This document shows positions 1-10,802 of a stretch of DNA of 64,000 nucleotides, in pieces. Numbering within the stretch: position 1 is the stretch's first letter; every line of letters starts with the position of its first letter. The stretch covers positions 3,888 through 67,887 of the forward strand of contig BDDD01001628.1 in assembly GCA_001972305.1 (NCBI GenBank). Direction: 5' to 3'. The stretch is from Cephalotus follicularis. Its lineage: Eukaryota; Streptophyta; Magnoliopsida; Oxalidales; Cephalotaceae. The notes beneath the pieces were generated by a model. It was given only the letters and a program-made list of their open reading frames with translations, made no database searches and was not told the DNA's origin. The translations under genes were made by a program, and so were the position numbers.

Positions 1-756
1 ACTTTGGTCCTTCCGGTTCTTCAAAGAAGTGTCGACCATATGGGGAGCTACTCTTGCCAGTTCAACAAATTTAGCCTCGTACTGGCCTACTGTCATATCG
101 CCCTGGGTTAAATTAAGAAATTCGGCTTCTCTTCTGTCCACTTCCGCCTCGGGATAATACTGTTCATTAAATTCTTCTTTAAATTTATCCCACGTTCTGA
201 CTATCCCTGATCGTTTCCATGTATCATCAATCATTTTCCACCAGTGATCCGCTTCGCCTTGTAACATATACGTGGCGAAGAGTATTTTGTGAGAATCAGA
301 ACACTCCAATACAGTGAAAATCTTCTCAATTTGCATTATCCATCTCTCTGCTGCTATAGCATCTGCATCTCCGGTGAACACTGGGGGGTTCAGTCTTAAA
401 AACCTGACTAAGGGATCCTCTGAGCGTGAGGGTTGGTCCACCGATCTTCTTGTCGTCATAGAACGCCTAAGAGGTCTCATCGCCGGAGGTTGTTCAGGTG
501 CTTCAGCCGCACGTCTATCCTGTCTGGCAGCTGAGGTCTGTTCTGATGTAGTAGCATGACGCTGCATGAATTCACTCATCTGGGCCATCATTGCCCGCAT
601 TCTTCTCATTAGGCCCCTAGATTCTCGTTGATCAGGAGCTGCAGCCTCTGTCTCTTGGGCTGTATTTGTTTCTTCTGTACCTCTCATTGATCTAGTACGT
701 CTAGTCGATGGTTCAGCTCTCGATCCTCGTGCAGTTCGGCTTCGACGACCGTCCAT
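1..756 (-). CDS. gag polyprotein, N-terminal part (gypsy)
   Basis: The reading frame opens at an ATG at 756 and stays open to the window edge (about 252 codons), so the visible part looks whole. The first 90 residues are basic and Gln/Met/Ala-rich, with repeated MRRM-type stretches. A Ty3 gag (retrotrans_gag) domain follows from about residue 125: LRLNPPVFTGD, then AERWIMQIEKIF, then QGEADHWWKMI around residue 190, then the conserved EFNEQYYP. Gag forms the virus-like particle in the cytoplasm. The zinc knuckle, protease and RT would follow off the left edge. The openness contrasts with every other retroelement in the window and suggests a relatively young copy. Confidence 0.85.
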   Translation of the reverse strand, partial: MDGRRSRTARGSRAEPSTRRTRSMRGTEETNTAQETEAAAPDQRESRGLMRRMRAMMAQMSEFMQRHATTSEQTSAARQDRRAAEAPEQPPAMRPLRRSMTTRRSVDQPSRSEDPLVRFLRLNPPVFTGDADAIAAERWIMQIEKIFTVLECSDSHKILFATYMLQGEADHWWKMIDDTWKRSGIVRTWDKFKEEFNEQYYPEAEVDRREAEFLNLTQGDMTVGQYEAKFVELARVAPHMVDTSLKNRKDQS

Positions 757-870
757 TTTCGCTTTCCCCTGTATAACGACAAAAGGGTTAATATCCACGT
801 GTTTATCCGCATGCAATTATCTTTAGAAGCCAAGGACTCCTTACTGGCATACCCAGCATAGGAGAATCGC

Positions 871-883
871 GGCTCTGATACCA
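871..883 (-). other. Primer-binding site, tRNA-iMet
   Basis: The reverse strand reads TGGTATCAGAGCC, the standard plant primer-binding site complementary to the 3' end of initiator tRNA-Met. It lies 4 bp inside the LTR edge at 888, which fixes both the LTR boundary and the minus orientation of the element. Confidence 0.9.
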
Positions 884-1204
884 AGACTGTAACGCCCCAA
901 ACCCTAAGGAAATCCCTAAGGTATGACGCACTACTAACAGTGACATTTAATAAATTGCAGGAAAAAAATTTAAACATTAAAACACATTTAATTCAATATA
1001 ATAGTGCACGCGGAAAACCCATAAATAAAATAGAATTTCTCGTGGATAAGTCCAGTTCGTACAATAAATAAATGATCGCTCTGCCACAAACCGGCAGGTC
1101 ATAAATACATCACTTTATAGAACTTCGAGGTCGCCGAACTGCATCTGGAGGAGGAGACTTACCCTGGTTCAGTCTTCGGATTGCTGTGAAGCTCCACCTG
1201 TACC

Positions 1205-1234
1205 TGACCCATTACATTGAAATGCAATGGGTCA
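1205..1234. other. Near-perfect hairpin in LTR
   Basis: Two 14-nt arms beginning TGACCCATT and ending AATGGGTCA flank a 2-nt loop. There is one mismatch, at arm position 10. Matching hairpins occur in the solo LTRs at 15632-15662 and 35749-35778. Confidence 0.7.
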
Positions 1235-1627
1235 GCAACCACTGGTTGTGTAGGAACCCCTACCCGTGCATGTGTGGAGTGCAATGCAGCAGATATAAAT
1301 ATGTATGCAATGCGAGATGCAGCAGGGAATAGTACAATATATTAATTCAGTTACTATCACTAACAGTTAATCATTAACAGCCATTATAAAAATCCTTACG
1401 CGGCATCCCCCTTGGGGAGGAGCGGTAACGCACTCCGGACGTTAAAGGAGGAGAAGCCAGGAGGAATAAAACACTATAATTCAGGCAGACCAATTCCTCG
1501 AGTCCTCGGCTGTGGGAGGAGCAATGTACGCGCTCCAGGCGTTATAGGCAGAGGAGAGGAATACATTCATTTATACCGTAACCGTCATTCATTACACAGT
1601 ACAATAACATTAACCGTGACATTCAGT

Positions 1628-1800
1628 GTGGCTCATCTCGGTCGGTGATCAGTCGGCTCATCTCAATTGGTGATCCGAAGGCTCATCTCGGTCGGTGATC
1701 CATTAGGCTATCTCGGTGATCCACCAGGCTCATCTCGAAGACAGCCTTGCCGACTCATCTCAGTTGGTGATCCCGTTGGCTCATCTCAACTGGTGATCAG
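1628..1800 (+). repeat. Tandem repeat, about 25-bp unit
   Basis: Six to seven imperfect units built on GGCTCATCTC followed by GGTGATC, separated by 3-8 variable bases, lie within the LTR. They are non-coding. Confidence 0.8.
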
Positions 1801-2576
1801 GCATAACACAATATATTAACATTTACTAATAGTACGTTACACTACCTTTACTACATTGACAATTATAATATTTCATTATTTATCATAGGGTCTGCCTTCA
1901 TTAACGCATTAAACCATATTTAAGTCATTATACCTTTTTATTGTTATAATCCTTGCTTTTTATTCCCATTTACTAACCCATAAAGTATATTGTCCAAGGC
2001 CTAAAATCCCACTTACTCATTTAGTGGAGTCAAAGCACAGGAAGGGCCAAACTCTGCCAAGCCCAACATTTAAAAGTGGCATTGGCGCCCACAATCGACA
2101 GCACCTTCTCTCTCCCTCTCATTTTGCCTGCATGCATGCTTCCAGGACCTTCACACGTTGGCGCCAGGCTTGTCCTTGCAATTGTACATCTCTGATCCCA
2201 TGGCGCACGAAGCTGTTCGTTAGTATGGGTGACAGTGGATGAGGGTGTCTCCTGCACTTGGTCCTCGGGAGTTTGGCGCCGTTAGCAGAGGACCAGCTTC
2301 ATGGCGCAGGTCGACTACGATGCTCTGTTCTGGCGCATCCTTGGGCAGGACAGAGGAGGGTACAAGGGCGCCTTCGTGGAGAGCTCTGGCGCTGTTCCAT
2401 GCTTGGGACGCATGGCCTTGCTTCCTCGGACACCTGGGACTAATGCGTCCTCGGCAACATCGCGGTGCTGGCACATCTCTCGCGTTGTGGAAGAGAACGA
2501 TACGCATGGCAGGGGACAAGGACGTCCTCTGCGCATGGTATCCTCGACGCCTAGTCACCTCGGCATTTGGAAGCAC

Positions 2577-2780
2577 TGCGTTTCTCCTCGGCCGTTCGCA
2601 CCTCGGCGCTGGCAGCACTGCGCTTCTCCTCAGCCGTTTGCACCTCGGCCATTGGCAGCACCGCGCTTCTCCTCGGCCGTTCGCACCTCGGTGCTGGCAG
2701 CACTGCGATTCTCCTCGGCCGTTCGCACCTCGGCGCTGGCAGCACTGCGCTTCTCCTCTGTCGTTCGCACCTCGGCGCTC
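2577..2780 (+). repeat. Tandem repeat, 42-bp unit, about 5 copies
   Basis: Units start TGCGCTTCTCCTC and end CTGGCAGCAC. One unit is 43 bp and the last is partial. The array is GC-rich and open in several frames on both strands, which explains the overlapping ORFs here. The surrounding LTR (2210-3060) is also rich in the words TGGCGC, CCTCGG and GAGGAC. Confidence 0.85.
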
Positions 2781-3849
2781 TCGGCAACCAGGGCATGCAG
2801 AGGACGCATGCTAGGGATAAGGGTGTCCTCGGCACCTTGGCTGCACGTAACGCATACAGAGGACAATAGCATCCTCTGGCGTACGATACTAGCGCGCGAC
2901 GTACACAGAGGACGCTGGCGTCCTCTGCACTCGAGGTCCGCACGTCACAGTGGCGTGTCCGCAGCGTTGGATGCTGGTGTGGCTGGGTAGAGGTCCTCGG
3001 TGATGGCGTCCTAACATCTCCCAGCGTCTGCATGGCGCACCTCAGCCCGTGACGCCATCATCCTACTGCCCAGCATGAGAAAAACGTAGAAGAGACGCTT
3101 GCGCAGTGACAGGGAAGCACAAGGCATCCTCGGCGTGCAAAGACAGTAATAACCAAAGCCATTCGCACAATGTATATATATATTCCAAAAACACTGTGCT
3201 AACAATAAAATAATGCCATAGTTAAATTAGTTAAAAGGATGCTGGTAGGAGGACCTACCTCAGTTCCTCTGGTTGTGTGCTTCCTTCCTGCTCAGCGCAG
3301 TTCGTCAATCACTCTTCCAACTCCACTGCTCTTCAGCTCACAATTGCAACTTCCCTTGCTTCAGTGTGTTTCTTGCGTTCCTTTCCAAGCTCAAAGTGAG
3401 AGATTATATAGGAGAGGAGGAGGGAGACAAGAATTCTCCAGATCTCTTTCATTTCTTGTCCTTTCCTCTCATTTTTTTTCCAGCAGCCGTGCCCCACACA
3501 CCATCTCCCCTTTATATAGCCACCAGCAGAAGGTTCTGGAATTCACTACCAAATTACAGTATTTCCTCTTCTAACTCCAATATGGGCTGCTGAGGACAAC
3601 CCACTTCTCCTTTTTATTTTTCTTTTCTTTGGACCAACATCAACATAAGTGTGGTCCAATTCTCAACCTTTCATTAAATTCAATTCTAATTGGGCCTTTA
3701 GCATTTCCGGTCCAAAATCTATATTCTAGACCCAACAGTCATTCATTAAATTTCCAGTCCCATAAAAATAATGATACATTTCGGGCCTGGATACTATTCC
3801 TCAAAATACTGTACATATAAATTTTATTTACAAAATTTCGGTTATTACA

Positions 3850-3971
3850 CCATTAATCGGACCGGCCTGGACCGTGAGAAAAGCGGGCCGGTTCAAGAAC
3901 CGGCCCGCCTGTCGCCTGTCCCGACCGGTCCGGGCCATGGTCCAGACCAGCCCAGACCGCTTGCATCTCTA
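3850..3971. mobile_element. hAT-like terminal fragment
   Basis: This GC-rich stretch holds GGCCGG and CCGGTCC subterminal words and a perfect 12-bp inverted repeat (3883-3894 with 3897-3908, 2-nt loop). It ends in TTGCATCTCTA, which reads TAGAGATGCAA on the other strand, typical of plant hAT ends. The left part is missing or lies beyond the gypsy element that abuts at 3849. Assigned from end motif and composition only. Confidence 0.45.
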
Positions 3972-4197
3972 CCAGGAGACAATTAACCTTTCTGCAACCA
4001 ATGTCATCTAATTAAATATGTATCTTTATTTCAAGTTTGTCTGACTATTGATAAAATAACATCAAAGTGCTCACCATAGCTCACCAGTGTTCAACCAATA
4101 TTCAATCTTAAGTGATCTAACAATCTTCATATTTCAAACTCACTTAAGTCTGATCACTTAATTTACAGTCACTGTATTTTTAATGAAACCGTTACAA

Positions 4198-4507
4198 TGT
4201 TAAAAGGTATTTTCGTCAATGACATAATGAGAGCGATAGGGTTTCTGTCCTTATAAATACAATAGGGTTTGGTCTCAATTGTTATCTGAATATATTATCC
4301 TCTCCTAATTCTTGAGATATAAAAAATAGCCAAAACCATCTTTACGGTTAGAGAGACAATTGAAGATCAAATCCTTCATAATGTTTTCACATCAAGATGT
4401 TTGTTCTTCAAAACTATAAATTTTGTTATTATTTATCTTCTTATTTTATACAAATATTATGATTTTGACGTATGTGTTCTTGATGTTGTGAACACATAAT
4501 TCTAACA
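4198..4507 (+). repeat. 5' LTR of copia element, 310 bp
   Basis: It starts TGTTAAAAGG and ends ATTCTAACA, with perfect TGTTA/TAACA inverted termini. A TATA-like TTATAAATAC lies at about 4251. It is followed at 4509-4520 by a degenerate form of the tRNA-Met primer site. No second copy was found in the window, so the boundaries rest on the termini and the primer site. Confidence 0.6.
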
Positions 4508-4974
4508 TTTTGTATCAAAACGATTTGATATTTGTATAAAATAGAATCAATAAAATTATATGCATACAAATTTATGTTTAAGACTTATACGATATTGTGC
4601 CGCTGCTATGTTGATATTGTTGTGGGTTCATGCTACTGTACAAAACTAATGCTTGCGGTGCCGTTGATAAACTGTTACAATTGTGTTGCTATTATACTTT
4701 AATAATGATTGACGCTTTCACCCAGAGTTTTCTTTTGTTTATATGTCACTGACTTAAGACAAAGCAGAATTCTATTATTGTGTTTCATTGCTTTCAACAT
4801 GTGTCATGCTTTAATTTATATTGTTTATATATTGAAGCAATGATTACAATGAAAACAAAACTCGGTGTTGTGGTTTTGTACCATAAAATGATAAAAAGAG
4901 TACTGAAACAATATACATGCTTGTCACGGTTTATATTGTTTGGAGGATAAAGGAATTATTGTCTTGATCATTTA
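4508..4974 (+). other. Copia leader, no gene
   Basis: AT-rich sequence lies between the copia primer-site remnant and the Harbinger insertion. No open frame of note is present. The last three bases (4972-4974, TTA) are the Harbinger target duplication. The stretch 3972-4197 to its left is also AT-rich with no feature seen. Confidence 0.55.
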
Positions 4975-5008
4975 AGCTGCGTTTGGTAACACGTTTTGCG
5001 TTACCAAA
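4975..5008 (+). repeat. Harbinger left terminal inverted repeat
   Basis: The 34-bp repeat itself contains a 9-bp internal inverted repeat (TTTGGTAAC and GTTACCAAA), so each end can fold alone. It matches the right end with two mismatches. Confidence 0.85.
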
Positions 5009-5440
5009 TGCAGTTCTCCTAACTTTCTTTTTCAAAACGTCGTAATTTAGGCGTTTGGAAAAAAAAATGAAAACGACGTTTTATTAAACGTGGTTCTCAT
5101 TTGCTTTAGGTTGAGAACGAAACTAAAGTGTTGCTTTCTACGCGTTCTCTCGTCCTCTCTGTTCGTCCCTCTCTCCTTCGTGCCTCTGCTCAGTCTCCCA
5201 CAACTCTCACTAGTCAGTAGCCACTCACACTCACAAAGCCACCATCGACAACACAATTGATCCGCCACAAAGCATCCCACAATCGACGCATGAGTCACCG
5301 TCCTCTCCTCTCTCTAAACGCACGACATTGAACGCCAGAAACCCAGATCGAAGCCACACTTTCTCCCATAACCACAAAGGCCAAAACCACCTCGCCTTCT
5401 CCTTCAGATTGAAGCCAGTACCAGATCGAAGCCAACACTG
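5009..5440 (+). other. Harbinger left subterminal region
   Basis: Non-coding; similar in inverted orientation to 26160-26587. Its last bases, rich in GCCTTCTCCTT and GAAGCCA words, resume at 18241 after the Tekay insertion. Confidence 0.65.
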
Positions 5441-7904
5441 TGGTCACACCCCATTTCTCAAACAACACTTAAGTGGTAGCAATTAACATAAAATCTGGAT
5501 TATCCATTTTCACGATAAAATTTAAACTTTAAAATAGTTATATTAATTGCGGAAGCATTCGATAATAAGCCGAATTAAAACGCAACATGTGTCCCATACC
5601 ACGTGTTACCAGCATCATAAATAAACCATTGTCAAAAGCCCTTAAACGGAGCGTAAATTAAAACATTCGATACGGTATTTGATCATGTGTAGAAATTCAT
5701 CAAATACATTATCCCATTAATACATTTATCCAAATAATTAAACCGTTATGATGACTGGAAATCCATCGGTTACCATAACATAACACAATAACCAATTAGT
5801 AATCCCAAAAAGAGTTATAACTTCACCAGCTAACATTATTACAAGTTATGCTTCTCCACGCGCGTCCACATTGGTCCCATTGCATCAATCTAAAATGTAG
5901 CGGGTTAACCTTTGTCCTCACTAGGCTAAGTAGAGAAGTTATAAATGCAATTCGGGGTCAATAATAATGAGTGTCATGTGTGAATGCATAATGATGCAGT
6001 ACATAGTGTATAACAGTACATATATATATATCTATATGTATATTTATCTGTATAACTAGAACATGTCCTCAAGGGGACAACTCAATCATATTCAGTACAA
6101 ACAATACCCACATTACTTACACGACGGCAGTAACAATAGTCAGGACACAGTAAACGATACTAGCACGGCGGCTAACTACCAACAGTACCCCCACTAATGG
6201 CAACAGTAGAAACGATACCCAACACGGTGGCTAAGTAACAACAATACCCCGCTAGAGGCAACGGTAACAATCACATTCAATAGTCAACTCAAGTGATGCA
6301 TAATTATAACACTTGAAACAGTAATATTGATGTATAGGCCATCTTTTAAAAAGTTCACAATATTTGGGGATTACCTCCCAGTCATTTGAAAATATATGTA
6401 TTTTCGTACAAAATAATGATTCATTTACAATCATTTATAAACTTCTAAAATGATATAACGCTTTAGAAAACAGTCACAATTCGTTTCACAATTCAGTTAA
6501 CGGTACAATATATAATGCAAACATATGCTCAGAATGCATCTAAGATTGTTGGCGACGCGCCTATGTTTATCACTTTCTCTAAGGTCGATTTTTCCTCTGT
6601 AACAATCGGTTGCTTTCCATAACAGTCGACTGTTCCCTTGAGTTAGTCGGTTGTCTTCCTTAGCAGTCGACTAATCTGGCACGAGTTTCAACAGTCGGCC
6701 GTCTTTCTTCGACAATCGACTGTTCTGGGCGGACAACACATGCACAGTAGACTGTTCTTCTTAACAGTCGGCTGTATACTTTGAGCAATCAACTGTTGTA
6801 CATCAACAGTCGGCTGTTCTGCGAAAAACAGTAGCACTCAATTCATTCTATTTCATCCAACATTCAATTACAAACCATTCTACCATATTCATACCATAGA
6901 ATATCATAAATGATCATTTCACAGTCCACAGACATAACTCAGTTCATGCATTTTCTCCGTTTTATCTCGATATCAGTGGAAGCTAATCATGGTAATGCAT
7001 GAAAACCAATCATTCTCAATTAGAACTCAGTACACATATCATGTTAACAATCAACAGTAAGCATGATATTTATCCCTTTAATTCACAGTCCATCAACCAT
7101 ATGATTCATTAATAACATCACTATTTTTAAACTCAAATAGCATGCATAATTTCTCCAGAATTTTCCCTTACCTTTGATTTCAAGTAAGAAATCTGTAAGT
7201 CCACCTCTTTAAGTCTCCTTTCCAGTAACTTTGAGCCTCCCAGTAGCTCCAAGAACAACTCGGTAGTTCCAACCCGAGCTCCAAGCTTCAACAATTTGAG
7301 AATCTCTCTCTCTTTCTCTCACTATTCCTCACCATTTTTCTCTGTAATTTCTCACTAGTTTCTTTCCTTTTTAGGTACTGCACGAGAGAGGTGAAGAGGA
7401 GAGCGTTTTATGCAGGCATTTCTCTCCCTCTCTCTTCCAACCCGTTTTCATGGCACTAAATGCCATAACCTCTCTCACAGCTGCATGCACACACACATGA
7501 CCAATTCTCCCTGTCCCATGACCTGTATGGCATACAGGTGTTCACTCTTCCCTTTGCATTGGCCGCATGACGCCCAACTGGCGTCCATTTCCTTCTTGTC
7601 AGTTGTTGCATGTGATCCCGTCATATGTTGCACAAAACAGAGCATAAACCAGTCGACTGTCCTTCCCAGACAGTCGGCTGTCTTCTTGGCAGTGGTTGCC
7701 AGGTGGCTCGACAACCCGCCAGTCGGTTGGTCTATTGTACCAGTCAACTGTCCCAGTCCACATTTCAACAATTATACCTCTAAGTACTTAATTTGATTTG
7801 GAAATCAACATATTAGCCAGAAAATTCATCTTTCTCATTAATTCGATAATAAGATTACATTTGAAATTCAAATATTATAACATGCAAAAATCTCAGGCGT
7901 TACA
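5441..7904 (-). repeat. 3' LTR of Tekay-like element, 2.46 kb
   Basis: It aligns along its length with 12589-18240. It ends GCGTTACA at 7904 (TGTAACGCC in element sense). It holds arrays of CAGTCGACTG/CAGTCGGCTG words at 6590-6830 and 7650-7755, and looser CAGTAAC words at 6115-6250. The open frames at 7410-7796 are chance frames in these arrays. Confidence 0.9.
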
Positions 7905-7922
7905 TCCACCCCTCCTTCAAGG
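7905..7922 (-). other. Polypurine tract
   Basis: The minus strand reads CCTTGAAGGAGGGGTGGA immediately before the 3' LTR, the expected primer for plus-strand DNA synthesis. Confidence 0.85.
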
Positions 7923-7939
7923 AATTTCGTCCTCGAAAT

Positions 7940-9250
7940 TATAACAGTACTAGAAAAAGTGCGGGTAATGCTCTCGAATATCATCCTCACGTTCCCAAGT
8001 GGCCTCATCCAGATGGTGGAACTGCCATTGAACCTTTAACATCGAAATGGTTCGGTTTCTCAACATCTGTGTCTTCCAATCTAGAATCCGCACCGGCGAC
8101 TCCTCGCAAGAAAGGTCAACTCGCACAAGAACCGAATCATAATCTAGGACATGTGATGGGTCTCAGATGTATCTCCTCAGCATAGACACATGAAAGACGT
8201 CTTGCACCTTTGATAGTGCAGGAGGTAAAGCAAGCTGGTAGGCTACCTCCCCAACTCTCTCCAAAACCTCAAAGGGACCAATATAGCGCGGAGCTAACTT
8301 GCCCTTTTTCCCAAACCTTTGAACGCCCTTCCATGGTGAAATTTTCAAGAACACATGATCACCAACATCGAAGGTTAAAGGCCTCATCTTGACACTGTCA
8401 ACATAACTCTTCTGCCGTCTTTGAGCAGCAAGCAGCTTCTCCTTGATCACCTTGACTTTTTCTAAAGTCTCTTCAACTAGGTCAGATCCAAGCAATGGTC
8501 GCTCACCAACATCATCCCAACAAATGGGTGATCTACAATTCCTCCCATACATAGCCTCGTATGGGGCCATACAGATACTGGAGTGATAGCTGTTATTATA
8601 AGAAAACTCTATCAAAGGAATGTGATCCTCCCATGTACCAACAAAATCGATAACGCAAGCCCGGAGCATATCCTCCGCGGTCTGGATGGTACGCTCAAAC
8701 TGCCCATCGGTCTGAGGGTGAAAGGCAGTGGTCAGGTTTAGCTTCGTCCCAAAAGCTGTCTGAAATCTCTTCCAGAAATTGGAAGTGAGGATCGAATCTC
8801 TGTCACAAACAATACTCACGGGAACACCGTGCAACCTCACAATCTCCTTGACGTATAACCGAGCCAACTTGCTCGCTGAATCTGTGACATGAGTGGGTAG
8901 AAAATGAATTGACTTCGTGAGTCTATCCACGATAACCCATACTGCATTGTGACGATGTCTAGTCAGTGGAAACCCTGAGACAAAATCCATGTTTATGTGT
9001 TCCCATTTCCACTATGCCACTGGCAAAGGCTTTAACAACCCTGCCCATCTCTGGTGTTCGGTCTTGACCTGCTGACAAGTCGACACTTCGCAACGTACTC
9101 TGCAATCTCACATTTCATACCTGACCACCAGTAATTCTTCTTCATATCCTGATACATCTTGGTGCTACCAAGATGGATACTGTACCGAGACTTGTGAGCC
9201 GTATAGAGCAACTCACTCTTCAATCCGTGTTCGTCTGGTAGACACACCCG
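7940..9250 (-). CDS. Integrase and chromodomain region (Tekay-like)
   Basis: In element order: the HHCC zinc-binding region (about 9200-9040, HLGSTKMYQDMK then a Cys pair), the integrase core beginning MDFVSGFPLTRHRHNAVWV at about 8990, the motif TAFHPQTDGQ near 8700, and a GPFEVLERVG-type C-terminal domain. A chromodomain-like end follows (about 8100-7940, VQWQFHHLDEATWE). The longest intact stretch is 275 codons (8990-8163). The chromodomain directs insertion to chromatin in this clade and places the element with chromoviruses. Broken. Confidence 0.88.
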
Positions 9251-9429
9251 TCCCCGAAATCTCAGAATACCATCGGCATGTACCCAAAAATCGACTCCAA
9301 GTCCATATTCTCTAGAATCTGCTGCAATTCAGGATCATGTGCTTGAGCGTTTTTTATTTCGTCAAGCAAAGCTGGTTATACTCTAATGCTAGCCACAAAA
9401 ATACCCGATGATTGATCAAACGGAGTCCA

Positions 9430-10740
9430 CTACTGAAAATCTTCTAACATCTTCCATTGCGACACCATCGTACTGGCAATCATGGCCTTGCGACTCAAGG
9501 CATCAGCGACCACATTCGCTTTCCTCAGATGGTACTGAACACTATAATCATAATCATTAAAGAATTCCAACCACATTCGTTGCCTCATGTTCAACGTATC
9601 TTTGCAGAACATGTAACTTAAACTCTTATGATCTGTAAAGATTTTGAACTGCGCCCCATAAAGATAGTGCCTCCACTTCTGAAGGGCGAAGATAATCGCT
9701 GCAAGTTCAAGGTCATGTTTCGGGTAGTTCTCCTCATAGGGCTTTAACTTCCTCGAGGCATATGCAATCACTCTGCCCGCTGCATCAACACACAGCCCAA
9801 GCCCTTACCTGATGCATCACTGTAGACTGCAAAACCCTCATTACCCTTGGGTAATGCCAAGACAGGTGCAGTAACCAACCGATTCTTCAGCTCACAGAAG
9901 CTAGCTTCGCAATCCTCATCCCAGACAAATAAGGTCTTCTGCTGGGTCAGTCTAGTCAAAGGCACGGCTATCCTTGAAAAGTTCTAAATGAACCTCCGAT
10001 AATACCCCGCCAATCCAAGGAAGCTACGCACCTCTGTCACATTCTTCAGTTGCGGCCAGTCCCGCACAACCTCGGTCTTTGACGGATCCACCGTCAAGCC
10101 TTCTCCAGATACGATGTGACCGAGAAAGATCACATGATCAAGCCAGAACTCACACTTGCTGAACTTGGCGTACAAAGGATGCTCTCTGAGAACTTGCAAT
10201 ACTAGCCTCAGATGATGAGTGTGTTCCTCCTCACTCCGCGAGTATACCAGTATATCATCAATAAACACTACGACAAACTGATCCAGGTATGGTCAGAATA
10301 GGTCATTCATCAATGACATGAAAGCTGCTAGTGCATTGGTAACACCAAACGGCATCACCAAGAACTCGTAGTGACCATACCGTGTCCAGAAGGCAGTCTT
10401 CTCAATGTCTCCTTCCCTTACTCTCAGCTGGTGATAACCCGACCTCAAATAGAGTTTGGAAAACACCCTCGACCCTTGCATCTGGTCAAACAAATCCTCG
10501 ATGTGGGGTAAAGGATACTTGTTCTTGATAGTTTCCTTATTCAACATTCGGTACTAGATGCAAAGCCTCATCGACCCATCCTTTTTCTTGACAAACAGCA
10601 CAGGCGCACCCCACGGAGAAACATTGGGTCCAACAAAACCTTTATCAATTAGGTTTTGCAACTGTAACTTCAACTCTCATAACTCTGACCGTTCCAGGAA
10701 CAAGATCAATAAAGAACTCCATACTCCGCTTCGGTGGTAA
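9430..10740 (-). CDS. Reverse transcriptase and RNase H region (Tekay-like)
   Basis: Running from 10740 down: RT palm motifs ([17 protein letters not shown], then [10 protein letters not shown] near 10430, VMPFGVTNA near 10330, the catalytic box [11 protein letters not shown] near 10260), the thumb ([12 protein letters not shown] near 9990), the connection (CVLMQRAE) and RNase H ([11 protein letters not shown] near 9620, [12 protein letters not shown] near 9500). The order is standard for Ty3/gypsy. The region is broken into several frames. Confidence 0.88.
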
Positions 10741-10802
10741 AGACCCCAAGTGGTCAGGAAATACATCTGGAAATTCACACACAACCAGAGTCTCCTCCAT
10801 AC

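Larger units (their letters stand above)
1..3849 (-). mobile_element. Ty3/gypsy element (Tekay/Del-like), 5' part only
   Basis: A minus-strand LTR retrotransposon enters the window at its 5' end and runs off the left edge. In element order it shows a long LTR (3849 to 888), a primer-binding site for initiator tRNA-Met (883 to 871) and an open gag (756 to 1). Its gag and its LTR hairpin resemble those of the element at 27770-31597 and of the solo LTRs at 14854-17994 and 35171-38750. The long LTR and tRNA-Met primer fit a chromovirus, but pol lies outside, so the clade is inferred. Target duplication cannot be tested because the other end is missing. Confidence 0.85.
888..3849 (-). repeat. 5' LTR, about 2.96 kb
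   Basis: On the plus strand it starts TGTAACGCCCC next to the primer site and ends GGTTATTACA, giving inverted TGTAA/TTACA termini. A TATATAAAG on the minus strand near 3510 is a candidate promoter. Two tandem-repeat blocks (1628-1800 and 2577-2780) and a GC-rich segment (2040-3060) lie inside. Overlapping open frames on both strands at 2030-3030 come from the repeat composition and are not annotated as genes. The 5 bp beyond (3850-3854, CCATT) would be the target duplication if the other end were available. Confidence 0.8.

Noticed and set aside
871-883. tRNA gene fragment
   Set aside because: Only the 12-13 bp primer complement is present, as expected for an LTR retrotransposon.
2030-3033. 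Overlapping open frames up to 229 codons on both strands
   Set aside because: They fall in a GC-rich LTR with 42-bp tandem repeats; stops are rare in every frame and no domain is recognisable.
7410-7796. 128-codon open frame with a possible small secreted protein look
   Set aside because: It lies in the Tekay LTR word array; the matching part of the other LTR (14590-14840) does not keep the same frame.
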